Source: Magnetovibrio sp. (GTDB lineage: Bacteria > Pseudomonadota > Alphaproteobacteria > Rhodospirillales > Magnetovibrionaceae). Taken from it: a stretch of 9,286 nucleotides of DNA. Shown one piece after another: positions 1 through 7,067 of this stretch. The first letter of the stretch is position 1. Every line of letters begins with the position of its first letter. The notes under the pieces are model-generated. The model was not told the DNA's origin and ran no database searches. It saw only the letters and a list, made by a program, of their open reading frames with translations. The translations under genes were made by a program, and so were the position numbers. Location of the stretch: contig JAESSV010000061.1 in NCBI GenBank assembly GCA_016763895.1, positions 1 to 9,286 on the forward strand. Reading direction: 5' to 3'.

Positions 1-528
1 CCCGGCGTGGATATTATTTTGGGCCCTGAAATGAAGTCTACGGGTGAAGTCATGGGCATAGACGATACCTTTGCCAAGGCCTTTGCCAAATCTCAATTGG
101 GGGCTGGTACCTTTCTTCCAACCGAAGGCACCGCCTTTATTTCCGTCAAAGAAACCGACAAGGATGAAATCACGGCTGTGGCACAAAAGCTTTTGGAACA
201 AGGCTTTAAAATTATTGCCACGGGCGGTACGGCCAAACATCTGGCCAGCAAAGGGCTTGAAGTGACCCAAGTCAACAAAGTGCTTGAAGGCCGTCCCCAT
301 TGCGTGGATGCGATTTTGTCGGATGAGGTTCAATTGGTCGTCAACACCACCCATGGTGCTCAGGCCATTTCCGACAGCTTTACCATTCGCAGGTCCGCGC
401 TCACCAACAATGTGCCACATTACACCACAGTGGCCGGTGCCCTCGCCGCCGCAAGTGCGATTGAAGCCTTGCGTGCCGGAACACTTGATGTGAAGCCATT
501 ACAGGACTATCCTTACCGAACGTTGTAA
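1..528 (+). CDS. carB: Carbamoyl-phosphate synthase large subunit, C-terminal part (partial)
   Basis: This is the 3' end of the gene for the large subunit of carbamoyl-phosphate synthase, which makes carbamoyl phosphate for pyrimidine and arginine synthesis in the cytoplasm. The reading frame is open from base 1 (Pro-Gly before the first visible Met) to TAA at 526-528, so about 175 of the roughly 1,080-1,100 residues usual for CarB are present. The start of the piece carries the [12 protein letters not shown] motif, which closes the second ATP-grasp synthetase half. After a short linker comes an MGS-like allosteric domain with [20 protein letters not shown] and the late IRRSAL segment, the region that binds UMP or ornithine regulators in the enterobacterial enzyme. 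The protein ends at a normal position (YPYRTL). The gene is truncated only by the window edge. A terminator-like hairpin follows directly, and greA lies downstream on the same strand. Confidence 0.97.
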   Translation, partial: PGVDIILGPEMKSTGEVMGIDDTFAKAFAKSQLGAGTFLPTEGTAFISVKETDKDEITAVAQKLLEQGFKIIATGGTAKHLASKGLEVTQVNKVLEGRPHCVDAILSDEVQLVVNTTHGAQAISDSFTIRRSALTNNVPHYTTVAGALAAASAIEALRAGTLDVKPLQDYPYRTL

Positions 529-555
529 ACGACGGACTTAAAATCAGATGACCAC

Positions 556-592
556 GGCCCGCTTTAGATCAATTGGCGGGCCAAGATTTTTT
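556..592 (+). terminator. Rho-independent terminator after carB
   Basis: A perfect 7-bp GC-rich stem is formed by GGCCCGC (556-562) and GCGGGCC (576-582) around a 13-base loop. After four bases (AAGA) comes a run of six T (587-592). It lies 27 bases after the carB stop and before greA, where the end of a carAB transcript is expected. The stem is short and the T-run is slightly displaced, so some read-through into greA is possible. Confidence 0.7.
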
Positions 593-612
593 ATATGAAG
601 GTCACGCAAGAA

Positions 613-624
613 AAGAGAAGTTTT
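613..624 (+). promoter_or_regulatory. Ribosome binding site that decides the greA start
   Basis: A purine-rich GAGAAG (615-620) sits four bases before the ATG at 625. The upstream in-frame ATG at 595 has no such site, and it directly follows the T-run of the carB terminator hairpin. The 625 start also gives the usual GreA length. Confidence 0.65.
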
Positions 625-1098
625 ATGGATAAGATTCCAATGACCGCAGGCGGTCTTCAACAATTAGAAGACGAACTGCGTAACTTAAAAGACAATGAAC
701 GTTTGGCTGTTATCAAAGCCATTTCCGAAGCCCGCGAACATGGCGATTTATCGGAAAATGCCGAATACCACGCGGCCCGAGAACGCCAAAGCTTCATCGA
801 AGGCCGGATCAAGGAGCTGGAATCCATTATCAGCTATGCCGATATCATCGACCCCACCAAAATGTCGGGCGATGTGGTGCGATTTGGCGCAACAATTTTG
901 TTGGCGGACGAAGATACGGACGAAGAATCCACCTATCAAATCGTTGGTCAATACGAAAGCGACATTGAAAAAGGCAAGCTTTCCGTCAGCGCTCCTCTGG
1001 CTCGGGGGCTTATCGGCAAAAACCTTGGCGACAGCGTCGAAGTCAAAACGCCCAGAGGCTCAAAGTCTTATGAGATTGTGAAGGTTGACTATGTTTAG
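625..1098 (+). CDS. greA: Transcription elongation factor GreA
   Basis: GreA rescues backtracked RNA polymerase by entering its secondary channel and stimulating cleavage of the extruded RNA 3' end. From the ATG at 625 the product is 157 residues, the standard family length. The frame is open 10 codons further up to an ATG at 595, but that start lacks a ribosome binding site. The N-terminal coiled-coil hairpin (about residues 1-75) carries GDLSENAEYHAA at its tip, with the two functional acidic residues D41 and E44. A KELE-rich return helix follows. The C-terminal FKBP-like domain (about 80-157) contains the typical ISVSAPLARGLIGK-like stretch (seen here as SVSAPLARGLIGK) and ends in EIVKVDYV. 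The gene follows carB across a hairpin. No clear terminator is visible after it before the kinase gene, 61 bases on. Confidence 0.97.
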   Translation: MDKIPMTAGGLQQLEDELRNLKDNERLAVIKAISEAREHGDLSENAEYHAARERQSFIEGRIKELESIISYADIIDPTKMSGDVVRFGATILLADEDTDEESTYQIVGQYESDIEKGKLSVSAPLARGLIGKNLGDSVEVKTPRGSKSYEIVKVDYV

Positions 1099-1159
1099 GG
1101 TCTAATCCCAAAGTGCATGCCGACGTGTTTCTGTTTATTTACCGTCAAGAAAGACCAAT

Positions 1160-2836
1160 ATGCCAATCCAAGTCCACAAATCTGCTTTTCGCCGCCAAGC
1201 AATCTATATTACCTTGGGCGGCGGGCTGATTGTGGCTTTGACCATATTTTTGGGCATGATGTCTTTGGCGCGTTTTGGAGCCGTTGAAGCCGCGTGGGAA
1301 GATCACAGCAAACGCGCCTCCGCCATTGGCGGAATGCTTGATATTTATATTCAAAAATATAAACAACTCGGCGCGTTAACCGCAACAGATCAAGATCTTC
1401 AAACAATTGATGCGTTCGTAAAGGAATCAGATGCCAAAGATCTGAAGGCCTTGGATATCCTTGAAAATCGGTTGGGTAAACAAGCGGATAATACTCAAAA
1501 AAAGGCCCTAAAATCTTATGCCGAAGCGGTCTATTTCCTGAAAATTTTGACGGGCTTATTAATTCTGACGGTCGCAACGGGCATCGCCTTGATGATCCTT
1601 TTTCTGCGCCGTGTGGTGGTTGCAAACGAAGGCATCATCAAACGCCAAGAACAACTTGATATTCTTTTAGATACGTTTCCCGACCCGATGTTAAATGTAT
1701 CGCCGAAAGGCGACATTGTGCGGGCAAACATGATGGCCTCGACTTTTTTTGGCTACACCACCGATGAGCTTCTTGGCATGCGCATCGAACAACTTTTACC
1801 CTCACGTTTTCGCAAAAATCATCCCCGGCAACGGCGTAAGTATTTTAAGAAACCGGAACATCGCAGCATGGGCTCGCGCAGCACGCTGCAAGCCTTGACA
1901 AAGGATGGTCGTGAGCCTTTTGTGGAAATCAGCCTCAGCCACACGGGATCAGGAGAAAACCGCCTCGCAACGGTCAATGTCTTAGATGTAACCGAACGCG
2001 AACAAGGACGACTGGAATTAGAACACGCCAGAAAACGCGCGGAATCGGCTTTGAAGCTTCAAGGAAAGCTGCAAGCTGGGTTGGTGGAATCTGAAAAAAT
2101 GGCCGCTTTGGGAGGTTTGGTTGCCGGCATTGCCCATGAAATCAACACTCCGATCGGAGTCGCCCTAACATCAGCAACGCACCTGAGTTCAGAAACGAAA
2201 AAAGCCAATGCTTTATACAGGTCCGGGGAAATGACGGAAGAGGCGTTAAACGATTATTTTGATACGGCAAATCAGGTCGCGCAGATGCTGAGCTTAAACA
2301 CCCAGCGCGCTTCGGACCTTATCCAAAGCTTTAAGCAAGTGGCCGTCGACCAAACGGCCGATAAAAGCAGAACGTATGATTTAGAAAGCTATATCCAAGA
2401 AACCTTGCTAAGCCTTAAGCCTCACTTAAAAAACCGCCCGATCAAAATTCAAGTTAAATGTGTTGGGGATATGTCGGTCACGGGGCATGCGGGCGGTGTT
2501 TCGCAAGTCTTAACAAATTTCATCACCAATTCAGTGCGCTATGCTTTTGATGGGGGTCAATCTGGAAACATCAACATTTCAGTCAAAGGGACCAAGCGTA
2601 ATATAAAGCTCGTTTATAAAGACGATGGCAACGGCATAAGCGCCGATTTACAAAAAAATGTTTTCGATCCCTTTGTCACAACAGGCCGAAGTGCCGGTGG
2701 AAGTGGCCTTGGTTTATATATTGTCTATAATATAGTCACACAAAGTTTAAAGGGTTCCGTTGAACTCACCAGTGCTGAAAATGAAGGGGCTAAGTTTGTT
2801 GTTCGCTTCCCGCGAGTTACAGCAGCTCTTAATTAG
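1160..2836 (+). CDS. Membrane PAS-domain sensor histidine kinase
   Basis: This is a 558-residue two-component sensor kinase. Two hydrophobic segments (about residues 16-36 and 126-150) flank a predicted periplasmic loop of about 89 mostly helical, cysteine-free residues, which resembles no domain I can name. A PAS domain follows (about 160-280, from LDTFPDPMLNVS to LDVTERE), then a helical linker (about 281-315). The dimerisation and phosphorylation domain has the H-box AHEINTPIG with phosphoacceptor H326. The ATPase domain has the N-box NFITNSVRYAF (N457), the G1 box KDDGNGIS, the F-box FDPF and the G2 box GGSGLGLY, so all the catalytic motifs are intact. The ATG at 1160 has a weak AAGAAAGA site just upstream. 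The response regulator gene begins 11 bases after the stop, so this kinase very probably phosphorylates it. The signal sensed cannot be told from the sequence. Confidence 0.93.
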   Translation: MPIQVHKSAFRRQAIYITLGGGLIVALTIFLGMMSLARFGAVEAAWEDHSKRASAIGGMLDIYIQKYKQLGALTATDQDLQTIDAFVKESDAKDLKALDILENRLGKQADNTQKKALKSYAEAVYFLKILTGLLILTVATGIALMILFLRRVVVANEGIIKRQEQLDILLDTFPDPMLNVSPKGDIVRANMMASTFFGYTTDELLGMRIEQLLPSRFRKNHPRQRRKYFKKPEHRSMGSRSTLQALTKDGREPFVEISLSHTGSGENRLATVNVLDVTEREQGRLELEHARKRAESALKLQGKLQAGLVESEKMAALGGLVAGIAHEINTPIGVALTSATHLSSETKKANALYRSGEMTEEALNDYFDTANQVAQMLSLNTQRASDLIQSFKQVAVDQTADKSRTYDLESYIQETLLSLKPHLKNRPIKIQVKCVGDMSVTGHAGGVSQVLTNFITNSVRYAFDGGQSGNINISVKGTKRNIKLVYKDDGNGISADLQKNVFDPFVTTGRSAGGSGLGLYIVYNIVTQSLKGSVELTSAENEGAKFVVRFPRVTAALN

Positions 2837-2847
2837 GATACGTTCAT

Positions 2848-4317
2848 ATGACCGATCTAAAAAGGCCTCTAAATCTTAAACCATCATCTGCTCCGATCCC
2901 CACGTCCCTAAATAAGCCCAAATGGCGAGTTTTGGTTGTTGACGATGAAGAAGAAGTCCATGCCGTTACAAAATTGATCTTAAGCAAGATAAAATTTAAA
3001 GGGCGAGGTTTGGAAATTTTATCGGCATATTCGGCTGCCGAGGCGGTTGAGGTTTTAAACCGGGAAAAAGACATCGCGATCGTTTTTTTAGATGTCGTTA
3101 TGGAAACCGACGATGCGGGCTTGAAGCTCGTCAAAATTATTCGCAAAGATATGGCCAATCATATGGTGCGCATTATCTTGCGCACAGGCCAACCCGGTCA
3201 AGCTCCCGAAGAAAACATCATTATTGATTACGACATAAATGATTATAAATCCAAAAACGAACTGACCGCTCAAAAATTGTTTACCGTGGTCATTTCCAGT
3301 TTGCGGGCGTACATGACCATCACCGCTTTGGACAAAAACAAGCGTGGGTTAGAGAAAATATTAGAGAGTTCCAGCAACCTGTACGATGTGGAATCTATTC
3401 AAAGATTTGCCTCTGGTATCTTGACTCAACTGTCGACCTTTATCGATTGCCAAGCGGAAGGCATCATCTGTGTCGAATTCCAACCCGACAGTCATCCGGA
3501 CGACAGCGTGCCTTGTAAGGATATTCGAATTCTAGCCACATCCGGTGAATACAATGATTGCAACACATGCCCGATGGATGGAACGTGCAAACACGAGGTG
3601 ATGATTGACTTGATCAAAAAAGCCTTGAAACACCGCAAGAACCAAATTTCTGATGACTATACCGTGCTGTTTTTCGATGCCGGAAAAAACAAAGGAACAG
3701 CCGCTCTCTTGCACGGCGGGCTAAACACATCCGATGAAAATGATCGCAGAATCTTAGAAGTGTTTACGTCCAAAATTTCTATCGCTTTTGCCAACGCCTT
3801 TAACTATCAACGCATGATTTCCGCCGAAGAAGCAGCCGTTACGGATTACTTAACAGGCCTGAACAATCGCCGCCAACTGATCCGTTTGGGTAAACCTTTG
3901 GCGTCGGGCGCATTTCGATCGGGGGCCCAAATGGCGGTGGCGATGTTGGACATCGATCATTTCAAAAAAGTAAATGATTCCCTTGGTCATGATGCCGGTG
4001 ATGAAGTGTTAAGACGTATGGGGCAAATGTTAAAAGAACGTTTTCGCACCAGCGATGTCTTGGCCCGTTTTGGGGGCGAAGAATTTTGCATCATTGCCGC
4101 AAACTTAGCGACCGAAGCAGCGGTCGAGCTTTTTGATAATTTTCGCAAACACCTAGAAGAAGAAATTTTTCTGGTGCTTGGAAAATCGTTCTCCGTGACC
4201 GTGAGCATTGGTATTTGCACCAAGGTTTACGATAATATTGACGAGATGATTTCACGTGCGGATCAGTTGCTTTATCAGGCCAAAGAAAAAGGCCGCAATT
4301 GCGTTTATTCCAGCTGA
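2848..4317 (+). CDS. Response regulator diguanylate cyclase (REC, DUF3369-like, GGDEF)
   Basis: This 489-residue protein is a likely phosphorylation-controlled cyclase making cyclic di-GMP. The receiver domain (about residues 26-155) has acidic D32/D33, phosphoacceptor D82 in VFLDVVM, T113 in LRTGQPGQAP and a lysine in NDYKSK. The NDYKSKNELTAQKLF stretch and the following region (about 165-325, from GLEKILESSSNLYDVES) resemble DUF3369, usually found in regulators with HD-GYP domains. Here a GGDEF domain follows instead (about 330-487), with TDYLTGLNNRR, DIDHFKKVND and an active-site GGEEF (409-413). The inhibitory I-site RTSD (400-403) is exactly five residues before GGEEF, so product inhibition is likely. 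The middle domain carries C223, C238, C241 and C247, which is unusual. The ATG follows AGGA with good spacing. The gene is almost certainly co-transcribed with the kinase gene upstream, its probable partner. Confidence 0.93.
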   Translation: MTDLKRPLNLKPSSAPIPTSLNKPKWRVLVVDDEEEVHAVTKLILSKIKFKGRGLEILSAYSAAEAVEVLNREKDIAIVFLDVVMETDDAGLKLVKIIRKDMANHMVRIILRTGQPGQAPEENIIIDYDINDYKSKNELTAQKLFTVVISSLRAYMTITALDKNKRGLEKILESSSNLYDVESIQRFASGILTQLSTFIDCQAEGIICVEFQPDSHPDDSVPCKDIRILATSGEYNDCNTCPMDGTCKHEVMIDLIKKALKHRKNQISDDYTVLFFDAGKNKGTAALLHGGLNTSDENDRRILEVFTSKISIAFANAFNYQRMISAEEAAVTDYLTGLNNRRQLIRLGKPLASGAFRSGAQMAVAMLDIDHFKKVNDSLGHDAGDEVLRRMGQMLKERFRTSDVLARFGGEEFCIIAANLATEAAVELFDNFRKHLEEEIFLVLGKSFSVTVSIGICTKVYDNIDEMISRADQLLYQAKEKGRNCVYSS

Positions 4318-4321
4318 TCGG

Positions 4322-5335
4322 CTAAAACCAACCTGCATGCAAGTGAAACATGGTAACAACGGCGACAATCAAAACGTTGATCAAGCAGCCGACCACATAA
4401 AGATACAGCGCGCGTTCAATGTCTGTTTCTGTGGCCTTTGCCGTGCCCCGGCCAATCCACGGATCATTTTGGGTGTGTTGGCTGTATTTTCGCGGCCCCG
4501 CAAGAGCCAGATTTAAAGCCCCGGCCATAGCGCCTTCCGGCCACCCTGCGTTGGGTGATTTGTGTTTTGAAGCATCTCGCCACATGGTCACAAAAGCCCG
4601 CACGGGGTTGGCTCTTGGTGACATCAAGGCCGCCAAGGTGAGGATGATCCCCGCCAAACGGGATGCAAACAGGTTCAACACATCGTCCAGTTTGGCGGCC
4701 GTAAATCCAAACGCAGAATACTTTTCATTGCGATAGCCAATCATGGAATCCAACGTATTCACGGCTTTGTATATGAACAATCCGGGCAAACCGAACAAAA
4801 CATACCAAAATACCGGGGCCACCACGCCGTCTGAAAAATTTTCGGCCAGGCTTTCAATGCTGGCGCGCGCAACGCCATGCTTGTCCAAAAAAGCGGGGTC
4901 TCGCCCAACGATGTGTCCTACGGCGATGCGTCCAGCCGGAAGCCCACCCGTTTTCAAGGCCACAGCCACCCGGTGCACGGCCCCATATAATTCACGTTGA
5001 GCCAGCAATGCAATCAACAAAAACAACTCAAGAAACCAACCAAAGGTGTTGTTCAAGGTCAGCCATTGCACGCCAACCCCAACCGCGCCCGCAAAAACAA
5101 TAATGATGACCACGGTTAGGGCGCCGCGAAACGCCCGGTCTACGGAACTGCGGTTCGCCCGGTTAAGTTTCGCATCAAACCATGAGATCATCTTGCCAAC
5201 ACACACCACCGGGTGAGGCAATACCTTGAAAACAAAGCCCATTCCACCAACCGCCGCATCCAAAATCAAAGCCAAAAGCAACAATATAAAAGGGTCAAAA
5301 CCCGAATTCTGTCCGATAATATCAAATGTAAACAT
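4322..5335 (-). CDS. cbiB: Adenosylcobinamide-phosphate synthase CbiB/CobD
   Basis: This is an integral membrane enzyme of late cobalamin synthesis. It joins aminopropanol (or its phosphate) to adenosylcobyric acid to give adenosylcobinamide (phosphate). The product is 337 residues, near the usual 310-340. It has several hydrophobic segments (about 16-36, 71-90, 101-113, 171-195, 222-239 and 309-330). Family motifs seen are LPHPVVCVGKMI (39-50), ASIESLAENFSDGVVAP (158-174), KAVNTLDSMIGYRNEKY (190-206) and SPNAGWPEGAMAGAL (260-274). The GDP/GEP sometimes seen near the N-terminus is GG here. An in-frame TAA lies nine bases upstream of the ATG at 5335, so the protein cannot start earlier. No clear ribosome binding site precedes that ATG. 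The gene diverges from the cbiX operon and converges on the response regulator with only four bases between stop codons. In alphaproteobacteria the same protein is often called CobD. Confidence 0.95.
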   Translation of the reverse strand: MFTFDIIGQNSGFDPFILLLLALILDAAVGGMGFVFKVLPHPVVCVGKMISWFDAKLNRANRSSVDRAFRGALTVVIIIVFAGAVGVGVQWLTLNNTFGWFLELFLLIALLAQRELYGAVHRVAVALKTGGLPAGRIAVGHIVGRDPAFLDKHGVARASIESLAENFSDGVVAPVFWYVLFGLPGLFIYKAVNTLDSMIGYRNEKYSAFGFTAAKLDDVLNLFASRLAGIILTLAALMSPRANPVRAFVTMWRDASKHKSPNAGWPEGAMAGALNLALAGPRKYSQHTQNDPWIGRGTAKATETDIERALYLYVVGCLINVLIVAVVTMFHLHAGWF

Positions 5336-5375
5336 GGCGGGAGTTTATGCTTAAAATCTTTTATATGAATTAAAA

Positions 5376-5404
5376 TTGTGAAGTCTCTGACAAAGACTTA
5401 TAAA
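5376..5404 (+). promoter_or_regulatory. Candidate sigma-70-type promoter for the cbiX operon
   Basis: TTGTGA (5376-5381) and TATAAA (5399-5404) are separated by 17 bases. They match the TTGACA and TATAAT consensus at 4/6 and 5/6 positions. Transcription would start near 5411, leaving a leader of about 50 bases before the cbiX GTG. This is a pattern match only. No equally good promoter was found for the divergent cbiB gene; a TATAAA on the minus strand (5365-5360) lacks a matching upstream box. Confidence 0.5.
5381..5399. repeat. Inverted repeat inside the cbiX promoter spacer
   Basis: AAGTCT (5381-5386) and its exact complement AGACTT (5394-5399) flank seven bases. The repeat fills the stretch between the proposed -35 and -10 boxes, where an operator would control transcription. 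A perfect 6-bp repeat in a 128-base region can arise by chance, so an operator role is only a suggestion. Confidence 0.4.
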
Positions 5405-5448
5405 GCACCCTTGGAATCGATAAAAACCGCCAGAGGCAAAGACCAGCG

Positions 5449-5455
5449 AAAGGGA
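5449..5455 (+). promoter_or_regulatory. Ribosome binding site for the GTG start of cbiX
   Basis: AAAGGGA ends eight bases before the GTG at 5464. It supports this non-ATG start, which places the CbiX N-terminus (ICGHGSR) at the usual distance from the first residue. Confidence 0.65.
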
Positions 5456-5463
5456 CCAAAACC

Positions 5464-6423
5464 GTGTCCAATCCAACCGACCTTCCTGCCATTATGATTT
5501 GTGGCCATGGCTCGCGCTCAAAAGCAGCCGTGGATGAATTTAATCAACTCGCCGTCCGCATCAAAGAACGCCTCCCCAACCACCAGGTTGAAAGTGGGTT
5601 TTTGGAATTTGCCACCCCTGTCATTGGCACGGGATTGGATAAATTGCGTGATTCAGGTGCGAAAAAGATTGTGTGTCTGCCGAGCATGTTATTTGCCGCA
5701 GGCCACGTTAAAAACGACCTGCCCAGCGAAATCAATAATTATGGCGCTGAAAATGAAGGCTTAGAGCTCATTTTCGCAGCAGACTTAGGCCTAGATGCAA
5801 GGCTTTTAGAAGCCGCCAAACAACGCATTCAAGACGCCATTGACGATGCTTCTACGGACGTTGCCCCCGAAGACACCTTGTTGTTGGTGGTTGGGCGGGG
5901 CACCAATGATTCCGATGCCAACTCAAACGTGGCAAAAGTCACCCGCATGTTGTGGGAAGGCTTGAATTTGGGCTGGGCGGAAACCGCGTATTCGGGCGTT
6001 GCCTATCCCTTGGTGGATCAAGCCCTTGAACGCGTCACAAAAATGGGTTTTAAACGCGTCATCGTGTTTCCTTACTTTTTGTTTTCCGGAATTTTGGTCA
6101 CCCGCATTTTCAATTGGGCAGACGCGGCGGCGGCAAAAAATTCAGACATTGAATTTTTAAAAGCCTCCTACCTAAACGATCACCCCAAAGTCATTGATGC
6201 CTTTATCGCGCGCATGGAAGAAGCGTTAGATGGGCAAGGCAACATGAATTGCCAGCTGTGCAAATACAGGGAACAAATCATCGGTCATGAACACGACCAT
6301 GGTGCGGCTCAAGTGGGCCATCATCATCATGTTCAAGGGGCCGGCGTTGAAGAAAATCCAGAAGACCACGGCGTTCACCACGGTCATGGACATCACCACC
6401 ACCCTCATCATCACGAGGACTAA
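5464..6423 (+). CDS. cbiX: Sirohydrochlorin cobaltochelatase, long form with His-rich tail
   Basis: CbiX inserts cobalt into sirohydrochlorin, the entry step of the cobalt-early cobalamin route. The product is 319 residues from a GTG start with a good ribosome binding site. Two chelatase halves are visible. The N-terminal half (about 8-110) has MICGHGSRS and FAAGHVKND, with the probable catalytic pair H15 and H81. The C-terminal half (about 137-250) has LVVGRGTNDSDANSN, where the histidine is replaced by arginine (R145), as I recall for other long forms, plus YFLFSGILVTRI. Residues 261-266 are MNCQLC, the MXCXXC motif reported to hold an iron-sulfur centre in the long form. The last 45 residues contain 18 histidines (runs at 286-289, 310-313 and 315-317) and probably bind or store metal. 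The gene opens the operon; cbiC starts two bases after its stop. Confidence 0.96.
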   Translation: MSNPTDLPAIMICGHGSRSKAAVDEFNQLAVRIKERLPNHQVESGFLEFATPVIGTGLDKLRDSGAKKIVCLPSMLFAAGHVKNDLPSEINNYGAENEGLELIFAADLGLDARLLEAAKQRIQDAIDDASTDVAPEDTLLLVVGRGTNDSDANSNVAKVTRMLWEGLNLGWAETAYSGVAYPLVDQALERVTKMGFKRVIVFPYFLFSGILVTRIFNWADAAAAKNSDIEFLKASYLNDHPKVIDAFIARMEEALDGQGNMNCQLCKYREQIIGHEHDHGAAQVGHHHHVQGAGVEENPEDHGVHHGHGHHHHPHHHED

Positions 6424-6425
6424 GG

Positions 6426-7067
6426 ATGGCGCCTCAAATTTTTGATTATGTGCGCAATCCAGACGCCATCACGCGTTTGTCCTTTAAACGCATTCGCAGT
6501 GAAGTCAAACTCAGCTATTTGCCGGGCTTGATGAGCGCGGTGGCGGAACGTGTGGTGCATGCGGTTGCCTCTGTTGAGGCCGCTGATTATTTGCGTTTTT
6601 CAGAAGGCGCCCCCGAAGCCGCTCGCCAAGCCTTGCTCAACGGCGCGCCGATTTTGGTCGACGTGGAAATGGTCTCTCGGGGCATCACACGAAGATTTTT
6701 GCCCGCCAATAACGACGTGATTTGTTGCTTGTCCGACGCGGGCGTGGTTGAAGAAGCCAAGGCGAGAGGCGAGACTCGTTCCGCGGTCGGTGTGGAACGC
6801 TGGGGAGATCGCCTCAACGGTGGCGTGGTTGTGATTGGCAATGCGCCAACGGCGCTGTTTCGATTGTTGGAAATCATGCAAGACGGTGGACCCAAACCGG
6901 CGGCTATTTTAGGCTTTCCCGTGGGGTTCGTCGGCGCGGCAGAAGCCAAGGATGCGCTGGGCCAATACGCCGATAACGTTCCGTTTATTACGCTCGCCGG
7001 ACGCATGGGCGGAAGCCCCGTGGCGGCGGCGGCGCTGAACGCCATTGCCTTGGATGGTAACCCATGA
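6426..7067 (+). CDS. cbiC: (Cobalt-)precorrin-8X methylmutase CbiC/CobH
   Basis: The enzyme moves the methyl group from C11 to C12 of (cobalt-)precorrin-8, giving (cobalt-)cobyrinic or hydrogenobyrinic acid. The product is 213 residues, normal for the family. Motifs seen are the N-terminal DYVRNPDAI, then ERVVHAVASVE with probable catalytic H45, PILVDVEMVSRGI (75-87), VVVIGNAPTALFRLLE (134-149), GFPVGFVGAAEAK (163-175) and the C-terminal FITLAGRMGGSPVAAAALNA (187-206). A GAGGA site lies six bases before the ATG, inside the end of cbiX. The stop overlaps the next start by the four bases ATGA (7064-7067), so translation is probably coupled. Whether the natural substrate carries cobalt (CbiC) or not (CobH) cannot be read from this protein. 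CbiX and CbiG in the same operon favour cobalt. Confidence 0.95.
   Translation: MAPQIFDYVRNPDAITRLSFKRIRSEVKLSYLPGLMSAVAERVVHAVASVEAADYLRFSEGAPEAARQALLNGAPILVDVEMVSRGITRRFLPANNDVICCLSDAGVVEEAKARGETRSAVGVERWGDRLNGGVVVIGNAPTALFRLLEIMQDGGPKPAAILGFPVGFVGAAEAKDALGQYADNVPFITLAGRMGGSPVAAAALNAIALDGNP

Noticed and set aside
595..624. Upstream ATG start for greA, adding 10 residues
   Set aside because: It has no ribosome binding site, directly follows the T-run of the carB terminator, and would make the protein longer than the usual 157-158 residues.
1209..1625. Long open frame antisense to the kinase gene (138 codons)
   Set aside because: It lies wholly within the well-supported kinase gene, has no recognisable domain, and its composition fits a shadow frame.
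2132..2158. Kinase H-box HEINTPIG as an unusual variant
   Set aside because: This form occurs in many proteobacterial kinases of this type, and all the other catalytic boxes are intact.
2726..2731. TATAAT inside the kinase gene as an internal promoter for the regulator
   Set aside because: No -35-like box lies 16-18 bases upstream, and the bases are explained by the LYIVYNIV codons next to the G2 box.
4294..4303. CGCAATTGCG palindrome followed by T-rich bases near the end of the regulator gene, as a terminator
   Set aside because: The palindrome has no loop, so it cannot form a stable hairpin of useful length, and the T-run is only three bases.
5336..5463. Cobalamin riboswitch in the cbiB-cbiX gap, prompted by a GCCAGAGG...AGACC stretch near 5429-5444
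   Set aside because: The stretch only loosely resembles a B12 box, with extra bases in the middle. The 128-base gap shared by two divergent genes leaves little room for the usual roughly 200-base element, and no core helices were seen.
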